This document shows positions 1-4,637 of a DNA stretch of 5,547 bases, piece by piece. The stretch lies in the NCBI GenBank assembly GCA_003499585.1, contig DNSU01000162.1, positions 1-5,547 on the forward strand. The letters are read 5' to 3'. Numbering within the stretch: the stretch's first letter is position 1; each line of letters begins with the position of its first letter. The position numbers were made by a program, and so were the translations under genes. Under the pieces are notes generated by a model. It was not told the origin of the DNA and did no database searches. It worked only from the letters and a program-made list of their open reading frames with translations. Source of the stretch: Cyanobacteria bacterium UBA9579. GTDB lineage: Bacteria > Cyanobacteriota > Vampirovibrionia > Gastranaerophilales > UBA9579.

Positions 1-473
1 ACACTAGCTTCTGTTTGCCCAACTCTTTCTAGTACTCCGCCTTTTTTAGCTTCAATAGGAAACACATGCCCCGGTCTTCTTAAATCAGAGGGCTTTGTAT
101 TGGGATCTAAAGCAACTTTAATCGTAGTTGCCCTATCATTAGCTGAAATACCTGTTGTAACTCCAAAATCCTTCTCAGCATCAATACTTACAGTAAATGC
201 ACATCCATGAGACTCAGTATTTTTATTCACCATCTGACAAAGATCAAGTTTTTTTGTTATTTCAGAATCTAAGGTTAAACATACTAACCCTCTACCCTGA
301 GTTGCCATGAAGTTAATTATTTCAGGAGTAATTTTTTCTGCCGCACAGACTAAATCACCCTCATTTTCTCTAGTCTCATCATCAGCCACAATGACCATTT
401 TGCCATCTCTGATATCCTGAATAGCCTCTTCTACAGTATTAAACATATTTTCTCTTCTATTTACGCTTTCCAT
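1..473 (-). CDS. ribBA: 3,4-dihydroxy-2-butanone-4-phosphate synthase (RibB domain), probably RibBA; 3' end outside window
   Basis: The visible part is the N-terminal 157 codons of DHBP synthase, which converts ribulose 5-phosphate to 3,4-dihydroxy-2-butanone 4-phosphate, the four-carbon precursor of lumazine, in the cytosol. Family hallmarks seen: [11 protein letters not shown] (the acidic metal and substrate-binding loop), [52 protein letters not shown] and [15 protein letters not shown]. The reading frame is open through base 1, so the gene continues to the left. Whether a GTP cyclohydrolase II domain follows, as in bifunctional RibBA, cannot be seen; the symbol rests on how common that fusion is beside ribE. 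The ATG at 473 lies two bases after the ribE stop, which suggests translational coupling. An internal ATG at 446 ([10 protein letters not shown]) aligns with the N-terminus of the Bacillus homologue and is a credible alternative start; neither has a strong Shine-Dalgarno sequence. One small variation is Thr where DDE[DE]RENEGD usually has Asp or Glu. Confidence 0.93.
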   Translation of the reverse strand, partial: MESVNRRENMFNTVEEAIQDIRDGKMVIVADDETRENEGDLVCAAEKITPEIINFMATQGRGLVCLTLDSEITKKLDLCQMVNKNTESHGCAFTVSIDAEKDFGVTTGISANDRATTIKVALDPNTKPSDLRRPGHVFPIEAKKGGVLERVGQTEAS

Positions 474-475
474 TT

Positions 476-1120
476 TTATATAAATCCATGTTGTGCAAGA
501 TAATTTGCATTTATGTTTCCAGTAGCATTATCAGACTTAGATACAAATTTTTCAACATATTTTGCAATAATGTCTGATTCTAAATTAACTTTATCTCCAG
601 ACTTTAAATAGATTAAATTTGTTGATCTTTCAGTCTGAGAAATAACGGAAATGCTAAATATATTTTCTTTTATAGATGCAATAGTCAGACTAACACCGTT
701 AATAGCGATTGATCCTTTATAAACCATATATTTTACGATATCATCAGGGGCCCAGAAGTAATATACATCAGCAATACCCTGATTTACTTTTTCTTTAAAT
801 TCCCCGACTCCATCCACATGCCCTGCAACCATATGGCCGCCAAATCTGCTTGATGCAGACATAGCTCTTTCCAGATTAACTTTATCCCCTTCTTTAAAAT
901 ATTTAAAGGTAGTCAAGTTCATGGTTTCAGGAGCTGCTTCAACATCAAAGCCGTCATTTCGTAGCTTAACTACTGTCTGACATGCTCCATTAACAGCAAC
1001 GCTATCTCCTATAGCCAGATCATCAAGAATTTTAGAACAACTAACAGAAATTATAGCTCCCTGAGCTATTCTTTCAATGGTTCTAACCGTTCCTATTTCT
1101 TCAATAATACCTGTGAACAC
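476..1120 (-). CDS. ribE: riboflavin synthase, alpha chain
   Basis: Riboflavin synthase dismutates two 6,7-dimethyl-8-ribityllumazine molecules into riboflavin and a pyrimidine, the last step of the pathway. The 214 residues match the usual length and show two tandem lumazine-binding barrels. The N-terminal barrel has [12 protein letters not shown] (1-12), [13 protein letters not shown] (38-50, with the conserved Cys47) and ETMNLTTF (65-72). The C-terminal barrel has [16 protein letters not shown] (91-106), [13 protein letters not shown] (135-147) and the trimer-forming tail [10 protein letters not shown] (183-192). CQTV in place of the usual CLTV is a mild variant. The start is GTG at 1118-1120, fixed by the universal MFTGI N-terminus; GGAG lies about 12 bases upstream, a long spacing that may mean modest initiation. 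The stop is two bases before ribBA, so the two genes form a riboflavin operon. About 250 bases separate it from ricT upstream, so it may have its own promoter. Identification is very secure. Confidence 0.97.
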   Translation of the reverse strand: MFTGIIEEIGTVRTIERIAQGAIISVSCSKILDDLAIGDSVAVNGACQTVVKLRNDGFDVEAAPETMNLTTFKYFKEGDKVNLERAMSASSRFGGHMVAGHVDGVGEFKEKVNQGIADVYYFWAPDDIVKYMVYKGSIAINGVSLTIASIKENIFSISVISQTERSTNLIYLKSGDKVNLESDIIAKYVEKFVSKSDNATGNINANYLAQHGFI

Positions 1121-1157
1121 GATTGAATATTACTCCATCGTTAACTGGTGGTTTAGA

Positions 1158-1178
1158 CAATAATAGTTACTATTATTG
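1158..1178. repeat. 21-bp near-perfect palindrome upstream of ribE
   Basis: Two perfectly complementary 10-base arms, CAATAATAGT and ACTATTATTG, flank a single central T. The centre lies about 48 bases upstream of the ribE GTG. It lacks the GC-rich stem and T tract of an intrinsic terminator, so an operator for a dimeric regulator or a small RNA hairpin in the ribE leader is more likely. No known operator consensus is recognised. Confidence 0.6.
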
Positions 1179-1203
1179 ATGAGTTGATGTTTTATCACCC
1201 ATG

Positions 1204-1234
1204 ATTATTAATTAACATAAATAAAGGGTGTAAA
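1204..1234 (-). promoter_or_regulatory. weak promoter candidate for ribE-ribBA
   Basis: Read on the minus strand, TTTACA (1234-1229, five of six bases of the -35 consensus) is followed after 19 bases by AATAAT (1209-1204, five of six of the -10). The spacing is longer than the ideal 17, and the region is so AT-rich that such matches arise easily by chance. If real, transcription would start near 1197 and leave a leader of about 77 bases that includes the 1158-1178 palindrome. Read-through from ricT is the alternative. Confidence 0.25.
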
Positions 1235-1305
1235 AAAGTATCATAGCTGTTGTCTAATAATATATTAAATAAGTAATATCTGATGACCATAATTGTTACT
1301 TAAGA

Positions 1306-1375
1306 TAGGTGATATTGATGCAGTCGTAAACGAGCTTGCGAGGTGTACGACTGTGTCCCTACTTGGTATCACCTA
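1306..1375. repeat. nested palindromic element overlapping the ricT stop codon
   Basis: The outer perfect 9-base arms are TAGGTGATA (1306-1314) and TATCACCTA (1367-1375). The inner perfect 8-base arms are CAGTCGTA (1321-1328) and TACGACTG (1346-1353). Read as plus-strand RNA, the inner stem extends to 12 pairs (1317-1328 with 1346-1357) using two G-U wobbles. The loop holds CGAGCTTGCGAG, a short purine-rich direct repeat resembling the core of REP/MITE-like intergenic palindromes. The element is visibly more GC-rich than the flanking DNA. The TAG stop of ricT lies in the outer right arm. There is no T tract after the hairpin on the ricT strand, so it is not a classical intrinsic terminator, although it could protect the ricT mRNA 3' end. 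Confidence 0.65.
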
Positions 1376-2293
1376 AACTTCATCGGTAAAGCTTTGCTCA
1401 TCGTCTTCCAATTGAGAAATATCGACAATTTCTTCTTCTTCATCATTATATTGAAGTGGATTATCAATTTCGATATTTGTCACTTCATCCTCAATCATCT
1501 CGATTTCACTTTTGGTAAAGTCTTTTATTTTGCCATCTTCAAGTTTTACAGCTACTTTTCCATTAAGAAAATGAAGTGCAGAAACTCTGCCAATACCATC
1601 AGGTGTCATTACGCCGCTTCCAACAGGCGGCATTCCAACAGCTGCATCCATATATGTGGAATATTCATAATTCAGGCAGCATAATAATCTTCCGCAGACT
1701 CCGGAGATTTTGCTTGGGTTAATAGGCATGCCCTGATCTTTTGCCAATTTAATATTAATGGAATTAAACTGTTTTAACCAGGAACAGCAGCACAATTCAT
1801 TGCCACACATACCCAAACCTTCTAATATAGAGGTTTCATCTCTAACTCCGATATGGCGAAGGTCGATTCTGACTTTTCTAAAAGTCTGGGTTAAATCTTT
1901 TAAAAGTTCTCTGAAATCAACTCTGTACGGAGCTGTAAAGTAGAAGGTCAATTTTTTCCTGTCAAAAGTATATCTGGTACTAACCAGTCTCATAGGGAGC
2001 TGGTGCTTGGTAACAAACTCTTCGCACTTTTGATGCGCCTGATCTTCCTTTTCTTTAAGATCATCAAGGGTCTCACACTCTTTTGATGATAACACTCTGA
2101 TTAAAGGAATTGACTCAGGTAATTGATCTCCCCATTTTTTAAACACACAACAAGGTATTCTAAGAGCTCTGGCTACTTCTTCACCCTTGTCTGTCCTGAT
2201 AATAATCATCTGTCCATGCTCTACCCTGGCAGTTTCCGGGACAGTGATAGGGTGCAGCCTGTTTTTTAGTAACCTAACTCCAAATTTATACAT
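1373..2293 (-). CDS. ricT: PSP1-domain protein, RicT/YaaT family (RNase Y-associated Fe-S protein)
   Basis: In Bacillus, RicT (YaaT) joins RicA and RicF in an Fe-S complex that works with RNase Y in mRNA maturation and affects sporulation and competence; elsewhere it is annotated as a PSP1 or stage 0 sporulation protein. The 306 residues show the PSP1 core: YFTAPYRVDFRELLKDL (118-134), the hallmark IDLRHIGVRDE (143-153), LGMCGNELCCCSWL (160-173) and KISGVCGRLLCCLNYE (195-210). Eleven cysteines are present, and those at 163, 168-170, 200 and 205-206 fit the cluster-binding sites. Residues 225-262 form a small beta-rich KOW-like segment, followed by a very acidic tail (about 264-306) that is probably disordered. 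ATG at 2293 has AAAAGGA eight bases upstream. ribE follows on the same strand after about 250 bases; no ricA or ricF is in view. The TAG stop lies inside a palindromic element, so the last residues may be lineage-specific. The family is sure; the cellular role outside Firmicutes is inferred. Confidence 0.93.
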   Translation of the reverse strand: MYKFGVRLLKNRLHPITVPETARVEHGQMIIIRTDKGEEVARALRIPCCVFKKWGDQLPESIPLIRVLSSKECETLDDLKEKEDQAHQKCEEFVTKHQLPMRLVSTRYTFDRKKLTFYFTAPYRVDFRELLKDLTQTFRKVRIDLRHIGVRDETSILEGLGMCGNELCCCSWLKQFNSINIKLAKDQGMPINPSKISGVCGRLLCCLNYEYSTYMDAAVGMPPVGSGVMTPDGIGRVSALHFLNGKVAVKLEDGKIKDFTKSEIEMIEDEVTNIEIDNPLQYNDEEEEIVDISQLEDDEQSFTDEV

Positions 2294-2339
2294 ATATTAA
2301 TTCCTTTTCCAGCAATATTGATTTTATATATTCAATATT

Positions 2340-2345
2340 ATTATA
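2340..2345 (-). promoter_or_regulatory. candidate -10 box for ricT
   Basis: On the minus strand a perfect TATAAT sits about 47 bases upstream of the ricT ATG. At 17-base spacing the -35 position reads TTTTAA, a poor match, so only the -10 is persuasive. A sequence this AT-rich makes chance TATAAT hexamers common. Confidence 0.35.
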
Positions 2346-2518
2346 CGATTTAAATTAAATTTTTAAAAATCAAAACAGATATTTAATCTCGATTAATTTA
2401 AAACTTTTTACTAGTGTTTAAATACTACAATCGTTAACTTAAATTAGATGTTACTATCACCAGCTTTTTCTATTCTATTTTATACATATTCTTGAAGCAA
2501 CTATAGTTAATCTGATAA

Positions 2519-2572
2519 AGAAACATATTTTAAGCCAAATGCTAAAATTCGTTTTTTCAAAAATATGTTTCT
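2519..2572. repeat. 13-bp perfect inverted repeat with 28-base spacer
   Basis: AGAAACATATTTT (2519-2531) is exactly complementary to AAAATATGTTTCT (2560-2572). The spacer carries no gene. The stem is AT-rich and has no following T tract, so a terminator is unlikely; it may be a regulator site, an RNA leader stem or a remnant of a small palindromic element. It lies about 120 bases upstream of the pilin -10 box and about 225 bases upstream of the ricT start. Confidence 0.55.
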
Positions 2573-2617
2573 AAATATAACAATTTCTTGAAATCCGGTT
2601 TAAAGATTATTTTTTTT

Positions 2618-2669
2618 GGGTATTTAGGAATTAGTTAAATATTAATTTAAAAATTCCAGAACAAAACCC
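2618..2669. repeat. compound hairpin just upstream of the pilin -10 box
   Basis: Three nested arm pairs are visible: GGGT (2618-2621) with ACCC (2666-2669), GGAATT (2627-2632) with AATTCC (2652-2657), and TTAAAT (2635-2640) with ATTTAA (2645-2650) around an ATTA loop. A T8 run (2610-2617) lies immediately before it. If transcription starts upstream this is an RNA stem-loop; if it starts at the 2692-2697 box the dyad sits in the -35 and upstream activator zone, where a regulator could bind. Confidence 0.45.
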
Positions 2670-2691
2670 TGTTTAAATTTAAAAAATATAT

Positions 2692-2697
2692 TATAAT
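2692..2697 (+). promoter_or_regulatory. candidate -10 box for the pilin gene
   Basis: TATAAT lies 97 bases upstream of the pilin ATG, within TATATTATAATC. At 16-17 base spacing the -35 region reads TGTTTA or CTGTTT, a weak match, as expected for an activator-dependent promoter or a chance -10. The predicted start near 2704 falls inside the AAAGGAGGTG sequence. Confidence 0.4.
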
Positions 2698-2708
2698 CAA
2701 AGGAGGTG
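2698..2708 (+). other. strong Shine-Dalgarno-like sequence without an adjacent start codon
   Basis: CAAAGGAGGTG is fully complementary to the usual 16S rRNA 3' tail, yet no ATG, GTG or TTG lies 5-12 bases downstream. The frame beginning at the embedded GTG (2706) stays open for about 30 codons and stops at TGA (2796-2798), which overlaps the pilin ATG. That arrangement would suit a coupled leader peptide, but an initiation codon at proper spacing is missing (the nearest in frame is ATT at 2724). It may be an unused or regulatory SD, or chance. Confidence 0.35.
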
Positions 2709-2794
2709 CTAAACCAGAAAAACATTAGTGATACGATACTATCGAAATTGAATAGATGTAGTATTAAAATTATTTGCGAAAGGACAGGGAACGT

Positions 2795-3187
2795 ATGAGA
2801 AAAGGTTTTACATTACTTGAATTGCTAATTGTTGTAGTGATTCTAGGCATTTTAGCCCTTATTGCTGCTCCAACATTGCTAGATGCTGCAAACAGAGCCA
2901 GAAACGGGGCTGTTCAAGCTAACGTTAGCGCTGCTGCTTCATCCATAACAAGTAGATTCGCTACAACAACAAATACATCGGAAGAAATCGCAGCAGCTGT
3001 AATAGCCAACCTTAATACTAACAACGTAAACCCTATTGCTGGCTCAGGTGCTGCTTATGCAGCTAGTGATACGACTGAAGGTACAGTAACTATTGTTGGT
3101 GATGACACTGCAGATGCAGTAACAATTACTGGTTATGGTGTTGGTAGTGCAGTTCTAGTAACTAAAGTTATTGAATCTCCACAATAA
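2795..3187 (+). CDS. short type IV pilin-like prepilin (class III signal peptide)
   Basis: The 130-residue product opens with MRKG|FTLLELLIVVVILGIL, the signature of type IVa pilins and type II secretion pseudopilins. It has a four-residue basic leader, a prepilin-peptidase site after Gly4, N-methylated Phe at mature position 1, and Glu at mature position 5. Residues 5-25 are the hydrophobic helix that packs in the filament core; an amphipathic Ala-rich helix follows to about residue 55. The remainder is a small Ala/Thr/Asn/Gly/Val-rich domain with probable beta strands (96-127). It has no Cys, so there is no C-terminal disulfide loop, and no Trp or His. ATG at 2795 was chosen over the in-frame TTG at 2774 because it gives a normal leader and is preceded by AAAGGA ten bases upstream. 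It is the only plus-strand gene and has its own terminator, so it is monocistronic; the prepilin peptidase, ATPase and platform genes must be elsewhere. Major pilin versus minor pseudopilin cannot be decided. Confidence 0.88.
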   Translation: MRKGFTLLELLIVVVILGILALIAAPTLLDAANRARNGAVQANVSAAASSITSRFATTTNTSEEIAAAVIANLNTNNVNPIAGSGAAYAASDTTEGTVTIVGDDTADAVTITGYGVGSAVLVTKVIESPQ

Positions 3188-3207
3188 ACAGCATTTTAAA
3201 TAGACTA

Positions 3208-3246
3208 AATAAAGAGACAGTAGGTTTTACTTACTGTCTCTTTATT
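3208..3246 (+). terminator. intrinsic terminator, probably bidirectional, between pilin and SEC-C genes
   Basis: Perfect 15-base arms, AATAAAGAGACAGTA (3208-3222) and TACTGTCTCTTTATT (3232-3246), can be extended inward by a G-U, a G-C and a T-A pair to a three-base loop. The stem starts 20 bases after the pilin stop, and its distal arm is T-rich and runs into TTTATTATTA. The complementary strand also ends in a T-rich run (TTTAGTCTATTT), so the hairpin can serve the converging SEC-C transcript too. Confidence 0.88.
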
Positions 3247-3268
3247 ATTAAACTTATATCAGCATATA

Positions 3269-3303
3269 TTGTCATTCTGAACGAAGTGAAGAATCTCTTC
3301 TGC
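3269..3303. repeat. TGTCATTCTGAACGAAGTGAAG-type dispersed intergenic repeat
   Basis: The core GTCATTCTGAACGAAGTGA continuing to AGAATCTCTTCTGC matches a well-known form of short intergenic repeat (GTCATTCTGAGCGAAGCGAAGAATCT variants) seen in many unrelated bacterial genomes. ATTCT and AGAAT arms flank a purine-rich ACGAAGTGA centre. It lies between the terminator and the end of the SEC-C gene, where it disrupts nothing. Recognition rests on memory of the motif; copy number in this genome cannot be seen. Confidence 0.6.
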
Positions 3304-3313
3304 TTATCAAATC

Positions 3314-4612
3314 TTATAAACAGCATTTCTTATATTTTTTACCGCTACCACAGGGACATGTATCATTACGTCCTACCTTCAGGCCAACATCAACAGCTGT
3401 TTTATTTTGCTTTTCTCCTGCAATATTCATTAATTCATTAAATGCCTGTGATAGATAAAGCACTGTTAAAGAAGAAAATCTCTTTTGAACACAATATTTT
3501 TCTTTGTATTTATGCATAAGTTCCTGAATATCAGGCTGTTTTTCAAGTTTTAATACTTCTTTAATAACTTTCATAAAGTTATCTTTATTCTCTTCATAAA
3601 CTCTCAAAACAGGTGCAGGAGGGATCCTGTCGCTTTCCAGATATTGCATTATGCAATCTTTATAGCCTTTTATTGATTTATAATCCTCGGTTTTAAATAT
3701 CTGCTTAAAGGTCCCGTAAAAAGGCAGTACTAATAAACCTGAATCAGGATCAAAAACAACACCGACATCATAAATTTTTTCGTGAGAAGAGAATCCTTTT
3801 ACTGCTGCTTGAATTGGATCAGCAGCATTACCCGATGCATCTTTTATTTCAAAAAACGCATATTCTTCAGGCTCATTAATGAACTTGTCTATCTCTTTTG
3901 CCGATTCAATATTACCTGTTTCAATAAAATCATTAAATTCACTGAGCAATTCATCTACATACTGGCTGGTGGTAACAATTTCATCTTTTTTAAAATATTC
4001 TTTAAACTTTAATCCTAAATCAGCAACAGACTTTTCAATTTCAGCCAATTTTTCGTCATTACTGGAATAAAGTAGTTCAGGATTTTCCAACTGCTGCATT
4101 ACAATATACCTGTATATATCTTCTTTAACCCCTGCAGGTAAGACTCTGTCTATTCCAATCAGGTAATATTTATTTTCATAAGGAAAAATACGGCAATGTA
4201 AATACTGCCCGGGTATAATTCCTCTGAAATTGTGCATTTTTATTAGTACATGAGTTTGATACAGCTTTTCATTTATAAGACTAAAAAGCTCAAAGCTGTT
4301 GTGGGTTAGCCTCTTTATTTCAAATATGGAGGTAACTGATTTTTCCATTCCGGATAAAATATCTTTTTCTTCTGATGAAACATCAGGATTTCTCTCAATA
4401 TAAATATCAAAAATATTTTTATTATTGTCCCATTTCCTCTCAAAGACATACGATATAAGAGCGGATTGAAGCTCAGAGTTTGAAGTTATTTTATTTTTTA
4501 TAGAGTTAGTGTATCTTTGTAAATCCTGCTGAATTTGTTCATCTGCTTTAACAAAATCAAATAATTTATTCAGAAGTCCGTTTATAACTTCAATATTCTC
4601 TTTTACAAGCAT
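3314..4612 (-). CDS. SEC-C motif protein of unknown function
   Basis: The 432-residue protein ends in a canonical SEC-C zinc motif, GRNDTCPCGSGKKYKKCCL (414-432), with ligands Cys419, Cys421, Cys430 and Cys431. This motif, first described at the SecA C-terminus, binds zinc and contacts SecB or ribosomes in SecA and is found on many unrelated proteins. I do not recognise the rest. Residues 1-95 look alpha-helical and charged. Residues 97-155 are a more conserved-looking beta-rich block (EIKRLTHNSFELFSLINEK, then MHNFRGIIPGQYLHCRIFPY and YYLIGI). Residues 185-250 look helical, 275-305 beta-rich (VGVVFDPDSGLLVLPFYG) and 335-400 helical. There is no signal peptide or membrane segment, so it is probably cytosolic. 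ATG at 4612 has GGAGAG with good spacing. It lies 25 bases behind pgeF on the same strand and probably shares its transcript; the 3' end faces the pilin terminator. A role in secretion or ribosome contact is conjecture. Confidence 0.8.
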   Translation of the reverse strand: MLVKENIEVINGLLNKLFDFVKADEQIQQDLQRYTNSIKNKITSNSELQSALISYVFERKWDNNKNIFDIYIERNPDVSSEEKDILSGMEKSVTSIFEIKRLTHNSFELFSLINEKLYQTHVLIKMHNFRGIIPGQYLHCRIFPYENKYYLIGIDRVLPAGVKEDIYRYIVMQQLENPELLYSSNDEKLAEIEKSVADLGLKFKEYFKKDEIVTTSQYVDELLSEFNDFIETGNIESAKEIDKFINEPEEYAFFEIKDASGNAADPIQAAVKGFSSHEKIYDVGVVFDPDSGLLVLPFYGTFKQIFKTEDYKSIKGYKDCIMQYLESDRIPPAPVLRVYEENKDNFMKVIKEVLKLEKQPDIQELMHKYKEKYCVQKRFSSLTVLYLSQAFNELMNIAGEKQNKTAVDVGLKVGRNDTCPCGSGKKYKKCCL

Positions 4613-4637
4613 TTTAACTCTCCATTTACACTTGCTA

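Larger units (their letters stand above)
1153..1257. repeat. nested inverted repeats in the ribE leader region
   Basis: TTAGACAA (1153-1160) and TTGTCTAA (1250-1257) are perfect 8-base inverted repeats bounding a 105-base segment. Inside it an imperfect stem joins TGATGTTTTATCACCC (1185-1200) to GGGTGTAAAAAAGTATCA (1226-1243), with CACCC/GGGTG as the perfect core and a loop of about 25 AT-rich bases. No target-site duplication flanks the outer repeats. The fold could be a structured leader or a decayed small palindromic element. The AT richness lowers its significance, and it does not match the FMN riboswitch core. Confidence 0.4.
2294..2794. other. 500-base AT-rich divergent intergenic region
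   Basis: This stretch separates divergently transcribed ricT and the pilin gene. I found no convincing open reading frame on either strand; the few ATG-initiated frames are under about 20 codons and lack ribosome binding sites. It holds a ricT -10 box, two hairpins (2519-2572, 2618-2669), a T8 run at 2610-2617 and a TATAAT box at 2692-2697. It also has an unused Shine-Dalgarno-like sequence and a small palindrome, CGATA-C-TATCG (2734-2744). Positions 2346-2518 show no structure beyond strong AT bias. No riboswitch, tRNA or sigma-54 promoter was recognised. Confidence 0.7.

Noticed and set aside
1198..1293. 31-codon minus-strand frame (MVIRYYLFNILLD...) as a small upstream gene for ribE
   Set aside because: There is no Shine-Dalgarno sequence, it spans the nested inverted repeats, and composition alone explains an open frame of this length.
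1121..1372. FMN riboswitch before ribE
   Set aside because: The conserved GGGTGAAATTCCC and GGCGGT-type core elements are not present on the minus strand; only AT-rich dyads are seen.
1343..1684. Plus-strand open frame of 113 codons opposite ricT
   Set aside because: It lies antisense to the strongly supported ricT gene, starts inside the palindromic element, and its translation is Phe/Ile/Cys-rich low-complexity with no family resemblance.
1758..1943. Plus-strand open frame of 61 codons inside ricT
   Set aside because: It is antisense to the conserved PSP1 core of ricT and has no ribosome binding site or recognisable motif.
2760..2785. Sigma-54 promoter before the pilin
   Set aside because: A TTGC occurs at 2774-2777, but no GG lies at the required 10-11 bases upstream.
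2698..2794. c-di-GMP-I (GEMM) riboswitch before the pilin
   Set aside because: A CTAAACC string is present, but the GCAAACC and CGCAAAGC modules and the paired stems of the aptamer are missing.
2774..2794. TTG at 2774 as the pilin start
   Set aside because: It would place the SD inside the gene and lengthen the prepilin leader to eleven residues; ATG at 2795 gives the normal MRKG leader with AAAGGA upstream.
3782..4070. Two overlapping plus-strand frames of 63-76 codons inside the SEC-C gene
   Set aside because: They are antisense shadows of a full-length gene with a good start, SD and C-terminal motif.
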